Positions 32,344 through 42,308 of a stretch of DNA of 64,000 nt are shown here, piece by piece. The notes under the pieces were generated by a model, which did no database searches, had not been told where the DNA came from, and was given only the letters and a program-made list of their open reading frames with translations. Positions within the stretch are counted from its first letter, which is position 1. Every line of letters starts with the position of its first letter. The DNA is from Comamonas sp. KCTC 72670 (GTDB lineage Bacteria; Myxococcota; Myxococcia; Myxococcales; Myxococcaceae): positions 62,001 through 126,000 of the forward strand of contig BNCN01000004.1 in NCBI GenBank assembly GCA_014656495.1, in the 5' to 3' direction. Made by a program: the position numbers and the translations under genes.

Positions 32344-34128
32344 TCAGGTCGGGTGCGGCGGCCGGTGCTCCAGCTTCGCGCGGACGAGCGCCGCTTGCGC
32401 GCGGGCCAGCGTGCCCAGCGGGTCTTCCTCGCCCTCGACGGTGACGGTGGCCGACACCAGCGTGGGGAGCCCGGGCGTGTCGTGGAGGCGCTGGCGCAGC
32501 GTCTCCGCCTGCGCGGCATCCACGCCGGGGAGGGCCAGCAGGTAGGTCCCGCCTTCCCACCGCACCGCGAAGCCCGAGGGCGCCCCCAGGGACTCCAGGG
32601 CGCGCGCTCCGTCGCGCAGCGCGGCGTCGCCCGCATCGAAGCCCTGCGTCGCGTTGATGCGGCTCAGTCCGGACAGGTCGGCCAGCAGCACGCTGAATGG
32701 CACGCCGCCGCGGCGGCACCGGCCAATCTCGCGCAGCACGCGCTCCTCGCCCGCGCGCCGCGTGTCCAGGCCCGTCAGCGCGTCCACCCGGAACGGGCGC
32801 TCCCGCTCCTCGCGCGCGGGGCGGGGGGGGCCCAGGTCGGAGAGCGTCAGCATCTGCGCGGTTCCTCCTGGGATGGGGAAGGGGCGCGCCACCCAGCGCA
32901 GCCGCCGGACCTGGGGCCGCTCCAGCGCGAGCGACAAGCGGAGCCCGCGCGAGGCCTCCGCGGCCAGGTCGAGCTGCCGCAGCGTGCCCGCGGGGTCGGC
33001 GGTGAGGCCCGCGACGTGCTGACAGAAGGCCTCGAAGGTCATGCCGGGGAAGGGCGTGGCCGGCAGTCCCAGCAGCTCCGTCAACGCGGCGTTGCTCGCG
33101 TGGGGCTTGCGCCCGGGCGCCACCAGCAGGGCGGGGACGTCCAGGGCCTGCACCGCGTCGCGCAGCAGCGACAGGGCCGTGGCCTCGGTGAGGCTGGGCG
33201 CTGTCTGCGCCTTCGCGGCGGCCAGCTTCGCCCGGCCCCGTTGCTCCAGGTCCTCGGCCACGCGGTGGGCGAGCTCCCGCAGCGCGGCCAGGTCCTCCGC
33301 GCCGAGGACGAGCGGCCGCGTGTCGATGACGCACAGCGAGCCGAGCACCTCGCCCGTGGAGGTCTGCAGGGGCGCGCCCGCGTAGCTCCCCACGATGCCG
33401 TCGCGCACCAGCGGGTTGTCCCGGAAGTAGGGGTGGCGCCGCGCGTCGGGCACCACGAGCGGCTCGCGCCCCTGCACCACATGGTGGCAGAAGGCCCAGT
33501 CGCGCGGCGTGCCCCGGTCCCTCGCGAGCGACGAAGGCAGGCCCACGTGGGCCTTGAACCACTGCCGCTCGCCCAGTACCAGCGTCAGCAGGGCCACGGG
33601 GACGCCGAACGCCTGCGCCACCTCGGTGACGAGCTGCTGGAGCTCGGCCTCGGGCGGGCCGTCGTCCACCAGGTGCATGGCGGCGATGCTCGCCAGCCGC
33701 TGCCGCTCCTGCTCCGCGGCGGGCTCCTCCAGGAGCGGCTGCGGCGCGAGCTGACCGCCCAGGACTCGCCGCAGCGTGTCCCGCATCAGCTCCGTCGAGG
33801 CGCGTCGGCTGAGCAACGCGTGGATGCCCAGGGTGTCCTTGAGCTGCCACGCTCGCACGCGCAGCTCGTCGAAGGCCGTCACCACCACCACCTGCGTGCC
33901 GGACGCGTCCTTCTGCTCCCGGAGCCACGTCAGCAGCGCGAAGCCGTCCACGCGGGGCAGCGCCAGGTCCGTGACGAGCAGCAGGGGCGCGCCGCGCTGG
34001 CGCACCGTCTCCTCCGCGTCAGCGCCATCCCGGGCGACGACGCCTTCGAGCCCTTCCTCCGCGACGAGGGACAACAGGCCTGCGGCGCGCTGGGGATCGG
34101 GCTCGGCGATGAGGGCGTAGCGGACCAT
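32344..34128 (-). CDS. REC-GAF-PAS-GGDEF-like signalling protein with degenerate GGDEF
   Basis: 594 residues. The N-terminal receiver has its phospho-Asp in LLVTDLALPRVDG. A GAF domain follows (about 165-310: WAFCHHVVQGREPLVVPDA, GSYAGAPL, GSLCVIDTRP). A PAS-like segment (about 325-400) and a GGDEF-type domain (about 440-590) complete it. The signature is WEGGTYLL instead of GGDEF, so diguanylate cyclase activity is unlikely; the domain may bind nucleotide or sense. It ends 8 bp before the oxygenase gene and may head that operon. Confidence 0.85.
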   Translation of the reverse strand: MVRYALIAEPDPQRAAGLLSLVAEEGLEGVVARDGADAEETVRQRGAPLLLVTDLALPRVDGFALLTWLREQKDASGTQVVVVTAFDELRVRAWQLKDTLGIHALLSRRASTELMRDTLRRVLGGQLAPQPLLEEPAAEQERQRLASIAAMHLVDDGPPEAELQQLVTEVAQAFGVPVALLTLVLGERQWFKAHVGLPSSLARDRGTPRDWAFCHHVVQGREPLVVPDARRHPYFRDNPLVRDGIVGSYAGAPLQTSTGEVLGSLCVIDTRPLVLGAEDLAALRELAHRVAEDLEQRGRAKLAAAKAQTAPSLTEATALSLLRDAVQALDVPALLVAPGRKPHASNAALTELLGLPATPFPGMTFEAFCQHVAGLTADPAGTLRQLDLAAEASRGLRLSLALERPQVRRLRWVARPFPIPGGTAQMLTLSDLGPPRPAREERERPFRVDALTGLDTRRAGEERVLREIGRCRRGGVPFSVLLADLSGLSRINATQGFDAGDAALRDGARALESLGAPSGFAVRWEGGTYLLALPGVDAAQAETLRQRLHDTPGLPTLVSATVTVEGEEDPLGTLARAQAALVRAKLEHRPPHPT

Positions 34129-34159
34129 GGAGGAGGCGTGAATGCTGCCACGGCTGCCG

Positions 34160-34184
34160 GAGGGCTCAAGGCCCTCGTTTTATT
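34160..34184 (+). terminator. Intrinsic-terminator-like hairpin
   Basis: On the plus strand, perfect arms GAGGGC and GCCCTC around TCAAG are followed by GTTTTATT. No plus-strand gene ends here, so it may stop antisense or read-through transcription, or be fortuitous. It sits between the signalling operon and the AT-richer island. Confidence 0.3.
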
Positions 34185-34384
34185 CCAGTAGGAGTGCGTT
34201 GCGCCGAGCGCCGATGCCCAAGAGGAAGTGTAGCCTCTTTGACTATGCGTCCGCGCGGCCATCGCGCCAGCAGTTCTTCGTGGGGGCCGCGCTCAGTCAT
34301 CCGCTGCCGCAGTCTTGTTGTAAGGGCGGGACACCCAAGTTTGCACTGTTGTGTGTCAGTTGAGCGCATGTACGCACTTTTGAT

Positions 34385-37195
34385 TTAAGTTTCGGCGGTG
34401 TCGTCCGCAATTTGCACTGATATCGCGCAGCGCCCCTTGGGGTTTCTTCCTACAACAAATCGGACTCGTGTCCCCTGGGAAAGTGTCTGCAGTTCTCTGG
34501 GGTTTGTCATGAACGTTTTGTGAAAAAACCAGTCAATTCCGTCGTCGTCTGTAATGAAGCCGTATGGTTCGAATGAGGGGGCGACTTTTATGCGGCCATG
34601 TACGGTGTCGCCATCTTGGTGGCTAGTTTGTTTTTTTGTGAGTACAGCAGGACGCTCTGCTAGGGTGATTGGTGATTGATGGGAGGCGGGGGGCGGTGTC
34701 TGCGCTATCTCGAGCAGTAGCTCGCTCCCTAGTGGCTTTAGTGCGATTTGTGGTGAATATTTATTGAAGGGGAAGGCAAGCTTCCGCAGGTGGCGGGCAT
34801 TGGTGCTGAGGCAATTGATTATGATGTCAAGTACGGTGTTTCGCCAAGCCAGCGGTGCGCGAAGCAGTGCCTCTTCAATGACTCTGTCGAGACGGCGGAC
34901 GGTCTTTGAGTCGAAGTCGGTGGCCTCGAATGCGTCTGATAGTATCTGAAGTGCTCTGTTTAGGTGTGTCTGAAATTGTGCTTCGTCTGACATTTTTATG
35001 TCTTGCTCAATCCATCGGCGATAGCACTCGGCTGCTTGGTCGCGTGTCGATAGGCGCCATTTTTTTGGCCGAGCACTTATCTCCGAGAGTTGTTGTTCGT
35101 AAATCACTGCGGCGTCGGAACATCTGCCCAGGCGCGTGAGTGCGAGTGCTTTTGCTGTGTGTAGAGCAGGGTCGCTGGGGTCAATGACTAATGCCTGTTC
35201 GAGCACGGGCAGTGCTGCACTTGCGTCTTCGGTTGCAAATAGAAATTGCGCGTAGCTATACATTGCGTAGGTTGAGTTTGGGGCATACTCCATCGCGAGT
35301 CGGTATTCCTCAGACGCGGCGTAGGGGTCATTTTCCCAGCTGTGGATGACGGCCGAGATTCTGTAGTTTTCCGAGTAGTGCGGGAGCATTTCCTTGGCTT
35401 GTGAGATTAATTTATGGGAATTTGTGAAGCTCTCTCTGCGCGCCTCGTCGATTGCTCGTTTTAATAGAGCTGCGCAGATGAGTTCGTCGCGCGTTGTGGC
35501 TGCAATGGCTGTTAGGTCGTGGCGATAGATGTTCTTTCGGACTGGCTCTGAGGCCGCGAGTGCCTTTATTGATTTGAGAATTTCTTGGACGTGTTTGTAA
35601 GTTTCTGCTGGTGGTGGTGCGAATTTTGAAATGTACTCTGATGCAATAGATGTGAGTGCGTAAGTTGTTGTGCTGTGGGGCCCGACTTTTTCAAATGTCC
35701 TGCGGAGCATGCTGGACTGGTGCAACATGTTGAGTGACCATTCGAGTTCGTCGCGCGAAACGTCTTGTGTTGCATATGCGAGCTCTGCGTGCGATAGCGG
35801 GCGTCGTGCTGACGCCATTACGTGTAGTAATTCTCGCTCCGTTTCTGTGAGTCTGCCAAATAGATTTTCAAAGCAAAAGCGAATGGCTTCTGCGTATGTT
35901 GGTTTTTCTTGGTTTAGGAGCATGTTGGGTGTTGCTCCTGCACCTATTGATGCAACAAACCATTTGATCAGGAGTGGATTGAAAAACAAGCCTTTGCAGT
36001 AGCTCCGAAGGACTTCAGTGTCCGCATGCGACAGGGATTGAACGTTGCGGGTGGCGGCGAACCTGCGCGCGAGTTGGATGGCGGTATTTTCGTCTAGCGC
36101 GTCAAGGGCATAGCGCATTTCGAATTCGCCGAGGCCAACTCTTGAGGTGAGAAGGACTTTTGAGCCGCGGGGAATGGCAGCAAGTAAAAGGCGTAGGGAG
36201 TCGTGGCCGAGCGTCTCTAGGTTGTCGATGGCGAGTAGTATCTTGAATTCCTCCATGTATTGGATGATTTCAGATACTATGTCTTCTAGACTTAGGGCGG
36301 TATTGGGTACGCCGAGACTTTGTCCAACCTCTTGTAGTAGGCCTAGGACGGATGTGATTGTTTGGCTGATTTCTTTTGTTCCGGAGTGGGTTAGTATTCT
36401 TGTCTTGAGTGATATCCAAATTACTGCGTCATAGGGGCAGTTTCCGCCGAGTTCGACGAGGTCGTAGAGGCAGCGTAGTGCTAGTGCTGTTTTCCCGACG
36501 CCGCCTTCTCCGACGAGGGTGATGACTGGGAGTTGTGACTGCAGGTGTTTTGTGAGTTCTTTTCGATCTTTAGTCCGTCCTAGAAAGCCCGTGTCGTCGA
36601 ATTCTGGTAGCGGGAGGTTGTGGTGGGCCGCATCGTCGGTTTGAGTCCAATATTCAGGTATTGTTAGGTGGAGGACGAAGGTGGGGTCGTCCTTTAGTCG
36701 TTGAAGTGTTTCCCGTGTGCCTTGCATGGCGAACGTGGTGTGGGATTGGGCGAGCTTTGCAAAGTCCAGCAATTGGGGGAGGTCTTCCGGCTCTAGTGGT
36801 CGCGAGTGGCAAACGCGATTTCGGCATGGCGTTAGTTCGAGTAGGCTTTCGGCGAGTAGTTTGGTGTCGGACCGTTTATCTTCTGGGAGTTGGCCTGTGA
36901 TTCGGTGGAGGATTTTGCCGAGGTCGGCAAAATCCATGAAGTCGAGCAGTTCTGTGTTGTTGTTTGTGTTTGGTGTTGAGGCGCTGTTGTTGTGGTCGGT
37001 CCATCGCTTCAATGCGTTTCGACGAACATCCTCAGGTAGTATGTTTTCGAGTTGGTCTGCTGCATATGCCTCAAGCTCGATCCTTAAGTCTGATTCGATT
37101 GCGGAAATTATTCCGAAGCAGGTGAGCCGTGTTGCTGCTTGGGCATTTTTCATTGGCGCGTTGAGTCGGTAGTGGGGCTGTGTGTGTTGTTGCAT
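34385..37195 (-). CDS. HEPN-NB-ARC(STAND NTPase)-TPR-cold-shock-domain protein, putative immune NTPase
   Basis: 936 residues (an ATG at 37153 would remove 14). Seen in order: a helical N-terminal domain with the HEPN ribonuclease motif RNRVCH (Arg125-Asn126-x3-His130); an NB-ARC/STAND ATPase with Walker A GEGGVGKT (229-236), Walker B KILLAIDNLE (Asp324), the TSR sensor (350-352) and a GLPL-like CKGLFFNPLLI; a helical/winged region; TPR-like repeats (about 600-760, for example ALVIDPSDPALHTAKALAL); and a cold-shock OB fold (865-930) with RNP1 YGFITDDDG and RNP2 DWFFHKT. This is the logic of NLR-like antiphage proteins: effector, switch, sensor. The base composition is visibly AT-richer than both flanks, a sign of transfer. 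Antiviral role is inferred; no partner gene is needed. Confidence 0.88.
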   Translation of the reverse strand: MQQHTQPHYRLNAPMKNAQAATRLTCFGIISAIESDLRIELEAYAADQLENILPEDVRRNALKRWTDHNNSASTPNTNNNTELLDFMDFADLGKILHRITGQLPEDKRSDTKLLAESLLELTPCRNRVCHSRPLEPEDLPQLLDFAKLAQSHTTFAMQGTRETLQRLKDDPTFVLHLTIPEYWTQTDDAAHHNLPLPEFDDTGFLGRTKDRKELTKHLQSQLPVITLVGEGGVGKTALALRCLYDLVELGGNCPYDAVIWISLKTRILTHSGTKEISQTITSVLGLLQEVGQSLGVPNTALSLEDIVSEIIQYMEEFKILLAIDNLETLGHDSLRLLLAAIPRGSKVLLTSRVGLGEFEMRYALDALDENTAIQLARRFAATRNVQSLSHADTEVLRSYCKGLFFNPLLIKWFVASIGAGATPNMLLNQEKPTYAEAIRFCFENLFGRLTETERELLHVMASARRPLSHAELAYATQDVSRDELEWSLNMLHQSSMLRRTFEKVGPHSTTTYALTSIASEYISKFAPPPAETYKHVQEILKSIKALAASEPVRKNIYRHDLTAIAATTRDELICAALLKRAIDEARRESFTNSHKLISQAKEMLPHYSENYRISAVIHSWENDPYAASEEYRLAMEYAPNSTYAMYSYAQFLFATEDASAALPVLEQALVIDPSDPALHTAKALALTRLGRCSDAAVIYEQQLSEISARPKKWRLSTRDQAAECYRRWIEQDIKMSDEAQFQTHLNRALQILSDAFEATDFDSKTVRRLDRVIEEALLRAPLAWRNTVLDIIINCLSTNARHLRKLAFPFNKYSPQIALKPLGSELLLEIAQTPPPASHQSPITLAERPAVLTKKQTSHQDGDTVHGRIKVAPSFEPYGFITDDDGIDWFFHKTFMTNPRELQTLSQGTRVRFVVGRNPKGRCAISVQIADDTAET

Positions 37196-37351
37196 GTTGT
37201 GCTGCGAAGGGTGGGGATGGATAATATCCTTCTTTTGTGTTCCGCTGGAGGGTGGGTCTTTTGATGAGGCTGCGGCCTGTGGTGAGGCCGTTTAGACTCA
37301 CGACTTGGGGCGCGTCCGGACTGTGTGTTTGGATGTGCGTGACCACGGTTT

Positions 37352-37536
37352 GCTAAACCCAGGATCGTGATTCTCGAACGGCCCCCTACGACAGGCTGCT
37401 CGCTCGCTACCGTGCCGACCGGCACCAGTACTTAGAATCCCCCTCGGAGAGCCTGCCTCCGCTGGGGAGCTGGGCGCTAACTGCCCGGAACCACTACAGA
37501 GCCTAGCTGATCGAGAATCGTGAACTTTGGTTTAGC
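37352..37536 (+). ncRNA. 185-nt inverted-repeat element, candidate structured RNA (or MITE)
   Basis: Left arm 37352-37379 and right arm 37509-37536 pair over 28 positions: 22 Watson-Crick, 3 G-U and 3 mismatches if the plus strand is the RNA; on the minus strand the G-U pairs would be A-C clashes. Inside are three hairpins: 37412-37425 (GTGCC/GGCAC), 37438-37468 (nested TCCCC/GGGGA and CGGAG/CTCCG) and 37472-37486 (GGGC/GCCC). The loop of the second (AGCCTG, 37450-37455) is complementary to CAGGCT at 37392-37397, a possible pseudoknot. No open frame or target-site duplication is seen. The rest of the 37196-37678 gap holds no gene I can support. Confidence 0.5.
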
Positions 37537-37678
37537 CTTGGTCGAATTGCTCGGGACCGCCAGCGTCGCCCGTGTATGGCTTGAGTCGGATTCTTATTGC
37601 GCTCTCCACGTCCGAGGGGGGCATTCTCGGTCGGGGTGGATTCCCTCGCAAGGGTCGGCTAACTGATGGTCATTGTCG

Positions 37679-39136
37679 TCAGTCCTGGCGCATCGCGTCG
37701 GTCCGAGCGGGCGGGGGCTCGCGCGCGGCGGGGGCGGGCTCCACCGACGCCTGCGGGTAGCGGATGAAGAGCCGGCGCAGGGCGCCTCGCTGCCGTCCCA
37801 GCTCCTCCGCGCGCGACGCCGCGTCCACCAGCAGCACCCACACCAGCCCCACCCAGGCGGGGACCAGCGGGATGAGCCAGCCCGGGTCCGCCGCCAGCCA
37901 CGCCACCAGCGCGGTGTGCAGGGCCAGCAGGGCCAGCGCGCTCCGGAGCACGGCGCCCAGCGTGCGGGCCCTCCGGCAGAGCACCACGAAGCCGAGCAGC
38001 ACCACCGCCGTCTCCCACACGCCCAGCAGCGCGACCCAGCCCGACGAGCGCATCAGCCGGCCCGAGCGCAGGTTGTCCAGGGCGAAGGCGTGAATCTCCA
38101 CGCCGGGCACCGCCACCTGGCCGGGCAGCGTGCTCTGGCCGTGCAGGCCCGTCGCGGTGACGCCCACGAAGACGGTCTTGTCCCGCAGCGCCAGGTCCAG
38201 CCCCACCGAGCGCGGGTCCGCGTGCAGCACGTCCGCCAGGCTCAGCCGGGGCAGCCAGTTGGGGGCGGGCAGCCGCATCAGCGGCGCGCCGTGGTCCACG
38301 GCGGCCAACGCGCGCAGGGGCTCGGCCCGCTCGGGCGTCAGGTGCAGCGCGGTGGCCAGCGCCAGCGAGGGCCACGACTGTCCCTTCACGCCCACCGCGT
38401 AGGGATAGCGGCGGATGACGCCATCGCCGTCCACGAGCATGTTCAGCGTGCCGCTGCCCCGCGCCGCCATGCGCAGCGGGGCGATGCTGGCCGCCACCTC
38501 CTGCGCCTGGAGCCGCAGCGCCGGGGCGGGCAAGGCCAGGGGCGTGCCGAGGGCGCCATCCTCCAACGGCTGCATCACCGGGACGTCGTGGGTGAGGGCG
38601 GCGGCGCCCAGGATGACGCCGTGTCCCTCCGAGAGCGCCTCCGCGAGCCGGGCGTCGCCGTCCCGGGTCCGCAGCCTCTCCTCCAGGTCCGCCGCCAGCG
38701 CCGCGCCCGCGGGCAGCGCCATGAGCCCCGAGCGCTCGAGCTCCGCCAGGATGTCCTCGCCCAGCTCCAGCGCGTCACGCGGGCCGGGCTGGTCGAACAC
38801 GACGTCCACCGCCACGGCGGCGGGACGCTGCGAGGCGAGCGCGTGGAACACGCGGGCCCACGTCGCGCGGGACAGCGGCCAGCGCTCGCCCAGGGCCGCG
38901 AGCGCGCGGTCATCCACCTCCACGAGCACCAGGTCCTCGCTGGGCGGCACGGCGGGGAGCAGCCGGCTCACCGCCTGGTCGTAGAGCGAGCGCTCCAGGA
39001 AGCCCGGCGCTCCGCCCAGGGCCGCCGTCACCACCGCCAGCGCGATGCCCACGCACGCGCCCTGCCACCGGGACAGCGCGGGCGAGGGCAGGCGGCGGGC
39101 GTCGCGTCGAATGGGCTCAGCGGGGTGGGAGTCCAT
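37679..39136 (-). CDS. CHASE2-domain membrane sensor protein
   Basis: 485 residues. An N-terminal membrane helix (WQGACVGIALAVVTAALGG) is followed by an extracytoplasmic CHASE2 domain: LVLVEVDDRALAALGERWPL, VDVVFDQPGP, NMLVDGDGVIRRYPY, GKTVFVG-like DKTVFVGVTATGL. Three C-terminal membrane helices and a short basic/Pro-rich tail end the protein, with no kinase or cyclase output. The FecR-domain gene lies just upstream, a common pairing; the two probably form an envelope-sensing unit. Confidence 0.87.
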   Translation of the reverse strand: MDSHPAEPIRRDARRLPSPALSRWQGACVGIALAVVTAALGGAPGFLERSLYDQAVSRLLPAVPPSEDLVLVEVDDRALAALGERWPLSRATWARVFHALASQRPAAVAVDVVFDQPGPRDALELGEDILAELERSGLMALPAGAALAADLEERLRTRDGDARLAEALSEGHGVILGAAALTHDVPVMQPLEDGALGTPLALPAPALRLQAQEVAASIAPLRMAARGSGTLNMLVDGDGVIRRYPYAVGVKGQSWPSLALATALHLTPERAEPLRALAAVDHGAPLMRLPAPNWLPRLSLADVLHADPRSVGLDLALRDKTVFVGVTATGLHGQSTLPGQVAVPGVEIHAFALDNLRSGRLMRSSGWVALLGVWETAVVLLGFVVLCRRARTLGAVLRSALALLALHTALVAWLAADPGWLIPLVPAWVGLVWVLLVDAASRAEELGRQRGALRRLFIRYPQASVEPAPAAREPPPARTDAMRQD

Positions 39137-39208
39137 GGGCGGGGTCCCGCGGAGACACGGGGCTCGGCCATCATGCGTGCCCGGGTGGGCCCGCGCAATG
39201 CAGCAGTC

Positions 39209-40374
39209 TCAGGGCTGGACGTCGAAGGTGTAGATCTTCGAGGGGAAGCCCACGAAGCCATCACCGTCCACCGCCAGCACCCGCCAGAACCACTTGCCCT
39301 GACGCGGCCCGGGGACCGCCAGCTCGGCGCCCGCCGTCTCGAACGTCTGCACGTCCGCGATGAAGTCCGCCGTGCGCGCCAGCTGCACGCGGTACGTCGA
39401 CGCGCCCTCGAGCGGCCGCCAGGTGACCTTCGGGATGGCCTGGAACGAGCCCCCGCGAGGCCCCACCAACGCGGGCGCCGCGAGCAGCGGGCGCGGAGGC
39501 TCGGGCGGCGAGCCTGGCTTCGCGCGAGAGCCCTGGCCGCCGGCCACCTCGACCTCGGCTTGCGCCGCGCTCAACGCCACCTTGCCTTCGAGCGTCTCCA
39601 GCCGGCTGGTGCCGTCATCCTGGGCGGACACGCGGAACTTCGTCCCCCGCACGCCTGCCACCGCGCCGCGGGTGCGGACCTCGAAGATGGAGCCCACGCC
39701 ACCGGGCGCGGCGTCCGTCTCCACGGTGCCCCGCAGCAGCTCCAACTGCACCTTGCGTTGCAGGCTGGCCGTCAGCTCGATGGTGCCGACCTTGACGAGG
39801 CTGTCCGCCACCACGCGGAGCACGCTGCCGTCCGCCAGGGCCAGCTCGGCCTGGGCGTTGGCGCCGGTGCGCAGCAGCTCGCCGGGGTAGAGCGAGTCGC
39901 CCACCGTCCTGGCGCTGAGCTGGGCCTCCGTGGCGCCCGCGTCCACCGCGCCGCTGGCCGCGCGCACCCGGGCCACCGCGGGCTGCGCGGGGCGCTCCAC
40001 GTACGCGAGCTGGAGCTGCGCCGGCTCACCTTCCACCGCGGCGGGGGCCACGGCCGACACGCGGGTGCGCGGCACGCCCGCGGCCACCAGCACCTCCGCC
40101 GCGCGCTTCGCCGTCGCCAGGCCCCGGCCGTCCAGCCGGTCCGCGTCGGGGAGCTTCGCCGCCACCGTCACCGAGCGGATGGCGGGACGCGCCAGCACGG
40201 CCTGCGCGACATGCTGGAGACACGCCTCCGTCTCCGCGCCCTGCGGGGCCAGCGTCCGGCCAAACACCATCCGGCCGCTTTCGAAGCGCAACCCGCCGCA
40301 CGGCGCGGGCGCCGGTGCGGCGAGCGCGGGGGCACCCGCCAGGAGCACCGCCATCATCCAAGGGGCTGTCCGCA

Positions 40375-40375
<1 letters not shown>
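39209..40375 (-). CDS. FecR-domain periplasmic protein
   Basis: 388 residues. A signal peptide (MMAVLLAGAPALAAPAPA) is followed by an OmpA/BON-like segment (residues about 28-130) and a FecR domain (about 140-280: GDSLYPGELLRTGANAQAEL, LADGSVLRVVADS, VRTRGAVAGVRGTKFRV, ETLEGKVALS). The C-terminal part (WRPLEGASTYRVQLAR) resembles a fibronectin-like strand region. Its ATG overlaps the OmpA-gene stop by one base (TGATG). It is probably a periplasmic or surface sensor/structural protein rather than a sigma-factor regulator, as no ECF sigma gene is nearby. Confidence 0.85.
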
Positions 40376-42186
<1,811 letters not shown>

Positions 42187-42308
42187 GGAGGGTCGAGGCT
42201 GGGACGGGCCCCGGTAGGAGCCGCGAAGGTTGGCACCGGCGGATGACCGACTCAAGAAACGAAGAGCCGAACCATCCGCCGGTATCGAGACGGTGGATGA
42301 AGAGGGCC

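Noticed and set aside
31754-33928. A 724-codon minus-strand frame that runs through the oxygenase gene and upstream
   Set aside because: The upstream part is out of frame inside the REC-GAF-GGDEF gene; the oxygenase starts at the ATG at 32335, where family similarity begins.
37272-37289. Short hairpin CGGCCT/AGGCCG followed by TTT, a possible terminator
   Set aside because: No gene ends there on either strand, and the stem is only 6 bp; it is in the upstream region of the HEPN gene.
37352-37536. The 185-nt inverted-repeat element as a remnant tRNA or group I intron
   Set aside because: No cloverleaf with T-arm GTTC consensus and no intron core sequences were found; the fold is different.
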